Assembly (NCBI RefSeq): GCF_001625305.1
Contig: NW_017802380.1
Location: 936,987-1,000,986 of the forward strand
Origin: Branchiostoma belcheri
Taxonomy: Eukaryota; Chordata; Leptocardii; Amphioxiformes; Branchiostomatidae
Length of the DNA stretch: 64,000 nt
Direction of reading: 5' to 3'
Shown here: positions 9,426 through 19,164 of the stretch, one piece after another
How the letters are laid out: every line of letters starts with the position of its first letter
Numbering within the stretch: position 1 is the stretch's first letter
Position numbers and translations under genes: made by a program
The notes under the pieces: model-generated
Told to the model about the DNA's origin: nothing
Database searches by the model: none
Seen by the model: only the letters and a program-made list of their open reading frames with translations

Positions 9426-10957
9426 ATGTTCAACAACACCTCCGTCCCGTGGATGCCCCCCGACCAGACGTCTGCTCCCGAGTTTGCACGATTGATAGCC
9501 TGCTACAGGTGGCACCTACAGAACAACTCTGCGTCCGTCGCACAAGCCCACGAAGCCTGCTCGGCGCACGAGGGCCTGGTGAGATTGGGGGCAGGGATTG
9601 AAGTCGTCTTCTGGCTGATGGGGATTCTCATCCTCATCGGTAACGCCGTTGTGCTTCTGGGGATCATCGCAACAAGACAACTCCGCCACAGGCCCATCTA
9701 CATCTACCTGGCAAATCTGGCAGTCACAGATGTGTTCGCGGGCGTCGGACTTCTGTACCGCGCAGTAGGCCAGTTAGGACACAGTGTGATGTATGGCGTT
9801 ATTTCGACTCACATCAACTTAATCACATTTTCTCAACTGACCTCAGCGTCAGCTTTGTCCCTAATGTCTGTTAACTCCTATGTTGCTGTAAAGCACCCTG
9901 CATACTTCCACATCCACGCTGGCAGTGCCAAATTGCGCGCAGTTGTAGCTTTGATTGTTTCTTGGGCTGTTTTCTCCTTTCTGGCATTCTCACCCAGTAT
10001 GGGCTGGAATTGTCTCCAAATGCAGACCTTAACCACCGGTGTCTGTATCTCATGGTACCCCCTGGCCTTTGTCGTCATCTGTGCATCCATACTGCTCTTA
10101 CTGTGCATAGTCATGATGTTCACGAACGTAAGTGTGTACGTAGCAATCAGGGAACGAGAAAAGAGAAGACTAGAACAGGCAGCAGGGCTCCAGGCAGCAG
10201 GACAGAACGGCCCTGGGCAAAACTTGAACGCTGCGCAACAGGAGGCGCAGAGAAAGTATGAAGAAAGGGTGTACAAGGCTAGGACTGTGATGATCCATGT
10301 AGTCGTGGCATTTGTCTGCTGGCTGTTGCCGCTCTTGTTCTTCGCAGTTTGCAAAGTTCTCCCAGACATTTGCCCCAGGTACGGAGTGTGAACTCACTCA
10401 TCAACCCCACAGCAACACTCATCCGCACACCGGACTTGAGGAACGCAATCTGGCAAAAACTGACAGGCGTCCATCAGACACTTGTCAGGGTGATACGGGG
10501 GAGCCGCACGGACCTACAGGAAGACCAGGCTGGAACAGGAGACGTCCCAACTCTACAGGACGGTCCTGGACATGGAGAGGGACAAGACACACCACGTCTC
10601 GCTCCAGATGAACAGTCTACGGTTGAAGGCCATGCACGTGGAGAGGTACAAGACACACCACGTCTGTCTCCAGATGAACAGTCTGCCGTAGGAAACCGTC
10701 AGGAAGGTCCCGCACGTGGGGAGGGACAAAACACACCACGTCTGGCTCCAAATGAACAGTCTGCCGTAGGAAACCGTCAGGAAGACCCTGCACGTAGAGA
10801 GGGACAAAACACACCACGTCTGGCTCCAGATGAACAGTCTACGGTGAAGAACCGTCACTGTCAGACTCATACTTACCAAAGGACGCCAGGACCCTACAAG
10901 ACTCCAATAGGCACAGCGGGAGTCCTGCCAACAATTACAATTGTGGAGATAGACTGA
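9426..10957 (+). CDS. Lysophospholipid/cannabinoid-type (EDG-like) GPCR, frame broken at TM7
   Basis: A single-exon class A receptor. Frame one (9426-10391, 321 residues) has N-glycosylation sequons near N3, N4 and N33, TM1 with GNAVVLL (72-78), TM2 with LANLAVTD (95-102), TM4 ending in the PSMGWNC motif (190-196) that is characteristic of S1P/LPA and cannabinoid receptors, and TM6 with CWLLP (298-302). The frame stops right after ECL3. TM7 continues in a second frame (open to 10955-10957) with NSLINPTATL in place of NPxxY, then a cytoplasmic tail with four near-identical repeats. About ten residues expected between TM6 and TM7 are missing, so a non-triplet deletion of roughly 30 nt, or an assembly error, is likely. 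The DRY position reads N-S-Y (150-152), which is unusual. Subfamily ligand is not inferable. Family assignment is firm, functionality is not. Confidence 0.82.
10573..10858 (+). repeat. Four-unit coding repeat in the GPCR tail
   Basis: Four units of about 66-80 nt encode variants of GEGQDTPRLAPDEQSTV. The middle units share an extra VGNRQEGPAR-like spacer. The frame is kept across all four, and changes are mainly conservative, so the repeat expanded while coding. The tail is rich in Ser/Thr and acidic residues, as expected of a receptor C-terminus. Confidence 0.8.
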
Positions 10958-11335
10958 ACTCTATATGAAACATGATTCAGAACCTTTTCACAGAAAACAC
11001 GTGTGGAAGCAATATGCTAGATGTACACTATTATGGGCAATAATATCAAGTACATTTTGAATTTGATGATTTAACCACAATGATAACAATGAAAATAAGA
11101 TATAATTGTCTTCTAAGTAAGCAGCTTGTTATACATAATGTCACACTGTGTTGTGCTGGAAGAAGGAAAGAACAAGGAGTTAAAGTAGATACTGAGAAAT
11201 GTGCATAGTGTAAATAGTAGTCTTAGAGATGCATTTTGTAGTACACTCTTTGTGCCTAACTATTTTTGTATATAATACGTTACAATGATGCTATTTGCAT
11301 TTGTGAAACATTAAAGATAGTGGGATATGAAATTT
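10958..11335 (+). terminator. GPCR 3' UTR with ATTAAA signal
   Basis: AT-rich sequence after the receptor stop. ATTAAA near 11310-11315 (ACATTAAAGATAG) is a plausible polyadenylation signal. No other gene is visible. Confidence 0.5.
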
Positions 11336-12126
11336 GAAAAAGCCTCAGACTCCTAGAGTTCATCGCAATATCATTCATTACATCTCACTCCATACCATGG
11401 TGTAAATTTTGAACTTTTAATCAACCCAATGCATTGATAGATGAAAAAGCTGCAACAAGTAGGAAGAAAAGGACTTTACTCAATTGTTGGTGGCAAAATA
11501 TGAGCAATTTTTTAGTTGATTCAGAACCAGAATCTTTTTTTTTTTTTGCAAATCAGAAAAAAATGAAGAGGCGAATCCGAGAACCAACAAATCAAATTGG
11601 TGTGGCCTTAGATAACGATTTGAGACCGGGTTAGAAAGTTCCAACCATCAACCGTGTCATCGCCAGACACTTGTATTGTATTTATTTAATTTGCTCCTGG
11701 GGTGTTTAAGTTTATCTCTTGTGATTTCACTACAAAAAGGCCTCCCTTGTCCTGAAGGTGTCGTTAATATTGATTGGGGAACGGATCTGAACCTTAAGTT
11801 TACTGTTTACAGTTCGTTAGATACAAAGAAGACCAACCATATCATCCATTACGATTCATTGTCACCGTTAAAGGCGACAATAGAGGCATTATTCCGGTGT
11901 AGGTTACCCCCAGTAGCGGTAGTCTTTCATTCTTACCGCTCTCCTCTTTCGCACAAAAAGTAGTAAATTCAAATTAGATGGCGATAGAAATAACGTGTTC
12001 TTATAGGGACATGGAATCGTTAGGTCCTTTTACAACCTAGATTTAGAGAATAGAAGAGATGGCTTAACGCGATACGGACACTTGGTTTGGAAGCCGTGAA
12101 TAGTTTCATCAGATTGGTAAGACACT
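11336..12126. other. Intergenic, no gene seen
   Basis: Short ORFs at 11434-11634 and 11676-11963 have no splice or domain support. No repeat family recognised in other parts of the window occurs here. Confidence 0.5.
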
Positions 12127-12256
12127 GAGTAAAGAGACTCTTTTTTACACAACCAAGTCTTTTATTCAGCCGACGTTTCGGTGACCGTCTGTCGCCTTCC
12201 TCATCGAAACTTCGGCTGAATAAAAGACATGGTGTGTAAAAAGAGTCTCTTTACTC
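12127..12256. repeat. Foldback family G, palindromic copy
   Basis: Left arm GAGTAAAGAGACTCTTTTTT and right arm AAAAAGAGTCTCTTTACTC are inverses. Inside, CTTTTATTCAGCCGACGTTT pairs with AACTTCGGCTGAATAAAAG. A GGTGACCGTCTGTCGCCTTC loop is shared with the copies at 2425 and 16009. Confidence 0.8.
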
Positions 12257-12431
12257 ATTGGTTTGGAAGAGATTCAAGTCGAATCAAAGTAGTGACGAGG
12301 GGGCTATAGCCAATCCAGATCAATTCAGTTGTACAATCCAGGTCATTTGAGGAAATATCTTTACAGGCACATTATACATTGCCTTTTGTTGTGTCATCGA
12401 ATGCGTCCCTTGTCATTTTTCTGTAATTTCC

Positions 12432-12771
12432 AAGCATATGCTTTCAGTAGAATCAAGAGAGTAGCTAATAGACAGTATCGAATAGGTCAGGAAGTATCCA
12501 GTATCCGTACAGGGACCAATTTGATAGTGGCTGGCTATTTTGACACTACCTGTCTTATTGGACAATTAATGTCTATTAGTCTATTAGATCGTACCCTCAC
12601 GATCCAAGCGCAAAAAGCATATGCTTTCAGTAGAATCAACGGAGTAGGTACGAGTAATAGACAGTATCGAATAGGTCAGGTAGTATCCAGTATCCGTACA
12701 GGGACCAATTTGATAGTGCCTGGCTATTTTTACACTGGCTGGCACTATTGGACAATCAATGTCTATTAGAT
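12432..12771 (+). repeat. Tandem ~170-bp duplication beside an assembly gap
   Basis: AAGCATATGCTTTCAGTAGA begins both units (about 12431 and 12617). Each continues through AATAGACAGTATCGAATAGG and GGGACCAATTTGATAGTG to AATGTCTATTAG. The second unit ends just before the N run, so the array may be longer in the genome. Confidence 0.85.
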
Positions 12772-12776
12772 ACTCC

Positions 12777-12798
12777 NNNNNNNNNNNNNNNNNNNNNN
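12777..12798. other. Assembly gap (22 N)
   Basis: Undetermined bases directly after a tandem duplication. The true gap length is unknown. Confidence 1.
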
Positions 12799-13021
12799 AG
12801 TATCTGATTGCAGGTAAAGTCTCCCATAGGCTTTCTTTATGCTATCGATATCAAAGATTTGCCGACTAAGATAATTGGAAGTCCTAACCAGAAGGGAGAC
12901 TTTTGTGAAAGCTGCGTTTTGCTCCTACGGCTGATTAGCTATACGTGTATCATAGTCATCTTTTATGGCTTGCGACAGACACAGACTTTGGTTATTTCAC
13001 CGTTCTGTTTTAGCCTCCATA

Positions 13022-13200
13022 GCATGCCAAAAACTGGGGGGGGGGTCTTCAGGGTCTTTGCGAGCTTTTATGTGCTATTTTCTGATTGCATATAGACAAC
13101 ATATCCGGTTGAATTTCCCCCGTTTTTTTAGAACTGGGCTAATCAAAAAACAGCCGAAGACCACCAAACCCCCAGTTCTATAAGCCTGCTACGGAGGCTA
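13022..13200 (+). mobile_element. Non-autonomous DNA element, full copy
   Basis: Near the left end is AGCATGCCAAAAACTGGGGG and at the right end CCCCCAGTTCTATAAGCCTG-CTA. The body matches 1-145 and the inverted copy at 36472-36628. It ends about 140 bp before the start codon of the peptide precursor. Confidence 0.75.
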
Positions 13201-13338
13201 GTTCTGTTTTCACATTGATGACCGCTTGCTTCCTGGGCCAACCGTACTGTGACAGTAAGGCCATGTTCATTTCATTATAGAAGAACTTCTAAACATCTTT
13301 ATATTTGCTTCCAGGTCCAACCGAGGATAACTCTAAGA

Positions 13339-14166
13339 ATGTGGACGCTGTGGCTATTCCCGCTGTTTCTGGCAGCTCAAGCTCTGGCAGACGTGGGCGA
13401 TCTGCAGAACGCCGGCGGCCCGGACGGCGTCGGCCTGCCCCGGTCTCAGGGCATCCCGCTGCACGTCTTAGACCACCTCGGTGCCAGCTACGTCGACGAC
13501 GCCGGATCTCCTGGCGTCGAGACCACCGCCGACGTCGTCAAGCGGGCGCCGGGAAAGCTGAGTCGGTTCGACATAGGGGAGGGGTACAGCCGGTACGGGC
13601 GGGGGTACCTCCAGCAGCTGATGAGCAGCCTAGAGTCGGGGTACAACCGCTCCAACCGCAAGGGTCTGACACGACACAACCTGGACCTCGGCTACAGCCG
13701 CTACGGCCGGTCCACGGACCAGCAGCCCTCTCGACAACAGCTCAGCCGGGACACCCGGGCGACCAAGCCGCTCAACCGCTTCGATCTGGGGCTGGGCTAC
13801 AGTCGCTACGGCCGCGGACCAAGCAAGGCTCTCAACCGCTTGGACCTGGGCCTAGGATACAGTCGCTACGGGCGGGCACCCAAGCCTCTCAACCGCTTCG
13901 ACTTGGGGCTAGGATACAACCGCTACGGCCGGGGACCAACCAAGGCCCTCAGCCGCTTCGACTTGGGGCTGGGATACAATAGGTACGGACGGGGGGACGA
14001 GGCGGCGACAGCTTCACCCGACCAGGCCGCCGCCAGCGACGGGAGCACGGGAGGCGACTGGCAGGCACAGAGGTGGCAGGACCAGCCCGGCTACGACGAG
14101 CCGAGCCCAGCGGGCGGGGACAACGCGTCGACGGGACTCACGCCTTACGGCAAAGACGACGATGCG
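13339..14166 (+). CDS. Multi-copy RY-amide neuropeptide precursor, main exon
   Basis: The exon begins at a TTTGCTTCCAG acceptor (to 13314); the ATG at 13339 opens a signal peptide (MWTLWLFPLFLAAQALA). Six peptide cassettes ending R-Y-G-R follow: residues 77-88 FDIGEGYSRYGR, 113-124 HNLDLGYSRYGR, 148-159 and 168-179 (F/L)DLGLGYSRYGR, 187-198 and 207-218 FDLGLGYNRYGR. Each is preceded by a single Arg in LNR or LSR (TR in the second), so monobasic cleavage and Gly-directed amidation would give decapeptide-size products ending SRY- or NRY-amide. One dibasic KR is at 68-69. The C-terminal third is acidic spacer. A phase-0 donor GTAAGA follows GCG at 14166. C-termini resemble arthropod RYamides (...SRYamide), but homology is not shown. 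No membrane segment is seen beyond the signal peptide. Confidence 0.82.
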
Positions 14167-14182
14167 GTAAGAACGTTTTCTG

Positions 14183-14408
14183 TAGCCTCTACCAGGCTCC
14201 GCGAAGCGGCTGGATCATGGAAAGAGTAGAAATAGGCCAGTTATAATAATAAGAAAGATAGCATGTCAAGGGAGTTGGTGCTGCTGGAGAGAACATTTTG
14301 CCGCTTCAGTAAATGTTATTTAAAGCAGCACCAACTCCCCTGGCATGCTATCTCTCTAATTGGCCGATTTCTACTCTTTCCAGTCGCCTCCCGAAGCCTG
14401 GTAGGCTA
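14183..14408. mobile_element. Foldback MITE family M, copy 4, beside the precursor splice donor
   Basis: The element begins TAGCCTCTACCAGGC and ends AGCCTGGTAGGCTA, with perfect 9-bp flanks CGTTTTCTG at 14174-14182 and 14409-14417. It sits 16 bp beyond the precursor splice donor. If the donor is not used, the coding frame runs into it and stops at 14227-14229. Confidence 0.92.
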
Positions 14409-15259
14409 CGTTTTCTGAACATCACAGTCCTACGACTATTAGATATATTATGTTCGTACATCTACAACTGCCTCAAGAAGCGAGAAGAAGTTGAACCTGT
14501 AAATAGTAGATCACATTTAGCATGTATAGTTTAAGTGTTATTGCTGTATTGTTTTTCCCTGTTTAGTTGTCATGACCTGCACTTAGCTTGTAAGAGCATA
14601 AAGGTACATTAAAGGTCTTTCGTTCATTTCTTCATTCATCAAAGGGCCAGGTGATATAGGTTTTACGATCGTTATGCGATCGCGAACTGAGGGAATTATT
14701 GCCTGCAAAAGTAACCTGTCTTTTTATGGACAATGCCGTTTTTAGATCCTTGTCGGTGGTTGGTTCTATCACAGTCTGGTTCAAAATCGTACTTACGACG
14801 AATGAGACCACGTCGTCACTCGGTTACTCTCCATGATACACGGTAACACGGAATTCAAAATTTCAACTTTAAACATGACTCAGCTCTGTTATCAAAACTA
14901 TTCTCGTGTGTGCAAGTTTACATCAGGGGATAAAGACGTGGCCCGCTTTATTTCTCTATAGAGGCCGCAAAAGTCACCAAAGCGCCCAACAATTCCCGTT
15001 GAATACGACATGTTAAGTGCCGAATTCCGGAGGGGCGCGTAGGACGGTCGACCTGTCAACTTCTTTTAATACCTACCAGCCTACCTTTGTGGGTTCTGTA
15101 ACTAAAGGGATCCATTTGAAGGGCACAGAGTTTTCTACTAAGTGGGTTCACCGCGGTGGAATTAATCCCAGAACGACCTTAATCCCGTGGTCGTGGCATC
15201 AATCATTAACGATCCTAAATATACATTGTACCTGCTTGGGGACACTTTTGGTGGTTACG
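14409..15259. other. Intron or downstream sequence, no gene seen
   Basis: ATTAAA near 14608-14613 could serve as a polyadenylation signal if the precursor transcript is not spliced at 14166. No other feature is supported. Confidence 0.45.
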
Positions 15260-15432
15260 AGTAATTCCACAAAGCCACAATGTTGTCGAGTCAACGCCTA
15301 TCCCTTTTATTGGGAAACTAATCCTCTAAGGTCTAGCAAAAATGTTAAGTTCGTTTGAACTAATTCCACAACGCCGCAAAGTCACCAAGTCAAAGTATAT
15401 TCCTTTTATTGGTAAAAGTAAATCCTCTAGAA
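15260..15432. repeat. Imperfect ~80-bp tandem duplication
   Basis: TAATTCCACAA(A/C)GCC(A/G)CAA...CCTTTTATTGG...AATCCTCTA(A/G) occurs at about 15260-15333 and again at 15361-15432. The ORF overlapping the first unit is not preserved in the second. Confidence 0.6.
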
Positions 15433-16008
15433 TGTGGCCTAGGAGTTAATCAACTTTTGATCCAACACAAAAAGTTCTCTCACCAAGAGCTCTCGACCAG
15501 TCACTCACTCTGGTCTTCCTCAGTAGACTGACCCAGTGAGGCTTGTCACGTGGCTTCTTTGAAGCGTTACGTCAACACTGGGTCAAAGGTAGACATCTGG
15601 TAGAAAATGTCGGCCCCCGTCTCGGTCGAGTGAAGGGCCCTGATGTAAATAGCCTCCTTCACCCTTCTCAGGAAATAGTCTTATAGATATTAGTCCAATA
15701 TGGAGTTGAGTCGGGCTCAGCATTCCAACATGTCTAGCCATTGATCCGGAAATGTGAGAGTGTATGTGGCGAGGCTAGAATTGATTTTTGGATTGTGTAT
15801 GACAGCACAAAAAGAATACTTGACAAAAATCTGCAAGACATTTGATTGGATTTCTATCGTCCATCACAAAGGATATGTATCCAGTTAACTTGTCTTTTGT
15901 CTGTCTGTTTCCTTTCGTATAAAATCAGCCGATATTCAATGACCTAGGCACGATATGAATATGATGCCCATTGTAACGCCACTATCAGCAATACGACAGA
16001 GTGGGGAT
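15433..16008. other. Intergenic or intronic, no gene seen
   Basis: No ORF, repeat or splice pattern that I can support. Confidence 0.45.
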
Positions 16009-16410
16009 GAGTAAAGAGACTCTTTTTACACAAGCAAGTCTTTTATTCAGCCGACGTTTCAGTGACCGTCTGTCACCTTCCTTGGGGCAATTCTGACTGG
16101 TTCACATTGCACTGCAGCACAGGTGTCGCTGCTACAGTGTCTTGAAGGAGACCTTGAAATTAACATCAGTGGTGTGGTGTGGTGTGGTTGTAGTATGTGT
16201 AATTATTGTGGTCTATGTAGTCTTTCTAATGATACTGTATTTTAACTTCCTAATGACTCTGAATTTTAACTTAATTATGTGCAATACTATAAACTCTTGA
16301 TTTTAGAATAATGAAAATTTTAATGTACATTGATTCGCAATTCAGTAACTTGTATTAAGTTTACTGCCATTGATCAATAAATAATTCTTGAGTCTTGAGT
16401 CTTACCAACC
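16009..16410. repeat. Foldback family G fragment plus retroposon-like tail
   Basis: 16009-16085 matches one arm of family G (GAGTAAAGAGACTC, then TTTTATTCAGCCGACGTTTC). The following block (GGTTCACATTGCACTGCAGC) also occurs at 51547-51575 inside another family G copy. The stretch ends AATAAATAATTCTTGAGTCTTGAGTC, which resembles a non-LTR 3' end with short terminal repeats. Confidence 0.5.
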
Positions 16411-16569
16411 TGATGAAACTATCCCCACGGATAGTGGGGATATTAGTGAAAGGGACTGGTTGGAAGTACTTCATCTTACACGATTAATTAGAAAGATATC
16501 TGGCGATATATACTAGTACGCACAGACTTTCCAAATATAAGCTCATAATTCTCTCTTTTCTCTTCACAG

Positions 16570-16677
16570 CTGCCCGCTCGACCAATCAGCCCACGGCATA
16601 TTCGTGACGTCATGACGCCCTTCAGGAGCTGGCTACCGGCGCATGCGCGGTCGTTGGACGAGGCTACAGAGTCATGA
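16570..16677 (+). CDS. Candidate terminal exon of the RY-amide precursor
   Basis: A long pyrimidine tract (TTCTCTCTTTTCTCTTCACAG) ends at 16569. Read in phase 0, as the 14166 donor requires, the exon is open for 35 codons (LPARPISPRHIRDVMTPFRS and on) and stops at TGA 16675-16677. AATAAA at 16882-16887 could end the transcript. The joined precursor would be 311 residues. The exon overlaps a cluster of promoter-type motifs, so the alternative is that this is a CpG promoter and the acceptor is fortuitous. Confidence 0.5.
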   Translation: MPARPISPRHIRDVMTPFRSWLPAHARSLDEATES

Positions 16678-16706
16678 TGGCGCCCAGAAGATAAGATGGC
16701 GTCTCA
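16583..16706 (+). promoter_or_regulatory. CCAAT/CRE/NRF1/YY1 motif cluster
   Basis: In order: ACCAATCAG (CCAAT box), TGACGTCATGACG (CRE), GGCGCATGCGCGG (NRF1 palindrome) and AAGATGGCG (YY1-type, overlapping an ATG at 16696). This combination is typical of TATA-less promoters in deuterostomes. The ATG opens only 19 codons. No downstream gene on this strand was found, and the cluster overlaps the candidate terminal exon of the peptide precursor. Confidence 0.45.
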
Positions 16707-17132
16707 AGAAGAGAAAGAACTTGAGACAAATTTGAGGACGCTAGAATTTTCCTAGACAACCAAACGTGCCCATCTTGCATGTTTAGGACACTTATAGTAG
16801 TTATATAGTAGTTATATAAATTAAAGTGCAGGAAGCGTTGATAAGCGCCAACATTGGTGATATGCTGCCACTGGGTAGATAAATAAATTAATGGAATGAA
16901 TGAATCAAAGTTGGCATTAAATAAGAACGCATTTGCCCTCTAAATTGAAGACAAACTACAGGAATAGAAAAATAATTTTTTTCCTGGTGATGAGCTGTGT
17001 TGAAGGCAGTGACATCACTTTACCAGATGTTTTAATATATGATGCTTTCTGTATTGTATTTCATGATATGCTGCGGAAATACAAGATCAGACGGACCAAT
17101 TCAGAGGCTCTTTTTATATGTGTTTCTTTGTG

Positions 17133-17137
<5 letters not shown>

Positions 17138-17222
<85 letters not shown>

Positions 17223-17300
17223 TATGTGTGCGTGCGTGCGTGCATGTGTGTGCATGAGTGCGTGCGTTCAAGCGCTCGTGTGTGTGTTTGTGCGCGCACA
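17138..17300. repeat. (TG)n microsatellite
   Basis: Nearly pure TG dinucleotides from about 17138 to 17217, then degenerate TGCG/TGTG sequence to about 17300. The Cys/Val and His/Thr ORFs overlapping it are artefacts of the repeat. Confidence 0.95.
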
Positions 17301-17548
17301 CATATTATATTCTCAAAATTGGTTTACGACCGGCCCATATAACCAGCAGACCCACTTGCCATAGAAATAAGCAACTTTGCTACTAAAAACACTTCGTCTT
17401 TATTGACATATGTGCCAAAAACACATACTTCATCATCATAAACCCTCATGACATCCATGAAAAGCGGCCTGCAGGTTGGTCAGAGCTTCTCATGAATAAC
17501 GTATGGTTCAAACTAATCATGTCAACTACCAGATGATTGCCAAAAACA

Positions 17549-17862
17549 GTTACTCAAGCAACTGGATATGATTTTGAAAATGTCAGACGTTTCAGCTAGT
17601 ATCCACTAGTAATACAGGAGCTTTCAGACTAATTTGCATCATCTTGTCTTGACTTGTCTGACTTTTGTTCCTTTTTCGACTTCCAAAAAATTTGTCTTCA
17701 CTTTATTTGCATATCAATCAACAGGTTGTGTATATAAACCTGCTTTCCCCTCTGGTCTCTCAGTCACTGACGAAAGCTAGTGGATACTAGCTGAAACGTC
17801 TGACGTTTTCAAAATCATATCCAGTTGCTTGAGTAACTGTTTTTTGGCATATCGTATTACCT
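17549..17862. repeat. Foldback family F, longest copy
   Basis: The left arm begins GCCAAAAACAGTTACTCAAG and continues CAACTGGATATGATTTTGAA. The right arm is the inverse, ending AGTAACTGTTTTTTGGC. Sub-terminal CAGACGTTTCAGCTAGTATC and its inverse extend the arms to about 90 bp. The 130-bp interior is non-coding. Confidence 0.85.
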
Positions 17863-18515
17863 GGATGTCTAACCTTCATCGACGTACCAGATGATTGCCT
17901 TTATTGAGTAATAGCAGGGTCGTCGATTGACTGAAACATTTGAATGGTCCGGATATGTTGTAAACGTCTTAAGTGTAAGGAAAGACGCGGATAGTGCTCT
18001 ATTGTCCCGTATAAAAAATCGTACACAGCAAATATATGGGAACTTGCCTCCTCACCTCACCTCACCGGTCCCATAGCAGTCTGTCCTGCCGTCGGGGCAA
18101 CTAAACTGTCAACAAGACTGGGAACGTGCACCATACTTTAAATTCCAACAATCTCAACACATATCAAAAGACCGTGACCAGCACCAAAAGCTGACAGTAA
18201 ACACAATTGACGGCATTTAACTGTACAGGACACCGAACAATGCTGGCGAAACATGGAGGTAAGTTTTCTGGATAAGACAGATGACAGAACCTTTGCGGGG
18301 ACGTACGGTTGTTGGGTTGAATCGAGGATAAAATACCTGCAGTGAGCCAGTATCATTTTCTGTGTGCAGTCGGGGTCATCTTTAGACGCTGCTTTGTACA
18401 GCATCATGCCCATTTCTCTGGCTGTTACCCGCTGTTACACATGTCCAACAAAATCGGTTTCTCGGAGATTCTTGTATTAGAAGAGAGTTCCACGCCGGGC
18501 TGCTTATATCAACGT
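17863..18515. other. Intergenic, no gene seen
   Basis: A minus-strand ORF at 18138-18413 has no motif or splice support. Confidence 0.45.
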
Positions 18516-18925
18516 AAGGCCACAGCAAGTAATTTTTATGGATGGCATCAGCGCGCGCATTAATATTCGCCTGATTTTAGAGAGAAAAAAATTTTGTTGT
18601 CTTCTGACAGTGGTCAACATGCCAAAAATGGGCAAAGATGTCTGTTGCCATGCCGGAAGGTGGATGGCACATAACTATGAAGGGAGGAGACAAGTAAAAG
18701 TGTCTGATTTAATGTTTTGTTCCTTACTTTGATTCAGTGACATGTGATGTTGGCTGTGTATATGTGATGTCCCTACTGAATCAAAACCATTTGTACAATG
18801 ATTAAGTCAAAATGTTAAAATGCAGGAACCTTGTTTTTTCGGCCCGCCTTGTTTTTTTCGCCCCCTCGCATTAGAGTTGGAGTCTGCGGGGGATGTCATC
18901 CATAAAATTTACTACCTGTGGCCTT
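18516..18925. mobile_element. Harbinger-like MITE family D, copy 1
   Basis: Ends are AAGGCCACAGCAAGTAATTT and AAATTTACTACCTGTGGCCTT, with sub-terminal GGATGGCATCAGCGCGCGCA and the inverse GATGTCATCC, plus the TTCGCC(C)CCTCGCATTAGA block. Matches 23963-24361 and 58776-59249. The flanks TATATCAACGT and ATATTAACGT are similar. Confidence 0.7.
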
Positions 18926-19164
18926 ATATTAACGTAAGTAACCATGTAATAAGAACCTCCCCCAAGCTTAGCCCCTGCCGCATACGTCGTACAGCGCCCC
19001 TGCGATGCAAGGATGTTCCGCTATGATCGTGATGTGAGTTGCAGATTTGAGAGAAAAAAAGCGGGTTCAACAGTTTCAACATCAAACTATTGCACCCGTA
19101 CTTCTAAAAGCCTACGACCGACGGTACGTACGATCGTCGCCGAAAAAGCTAAGAATCACCCTAG

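Noticed and set aside
9878..10369. 163-codon minus-strand ORF opposite the GPCR
   Set aside because: It is antisense to the clearly coding receptor frame; no motif of its own.
13305..13982. 225-codon Arg/Pro-rich ORF in another frame of the peptide exon
   Set aside because: Its repeats are the out-of-frame reflection of the RY-amide cassettes; no signal peptide or processing logic.
15017..15358. 113-codon plus-strand ORF
   Set aside because: It overlaps one unit of a tandem duplication and is not kept in the other; no domain or splice evidence.
9426..16677. The GPCR as receptor for the neighbouring RY-amide peptides
   Set aside because: Its GWNC and CWxLP features place it with lysophospholipid/cannabinoid-type receptors, not peptide receptors; proximity alone is weak evidence.
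16933..17364. Cys/Val-rich and His/Thr-rich ORFs
   Set aside because: They are translations of a (TG)n microsatellite in several frames.
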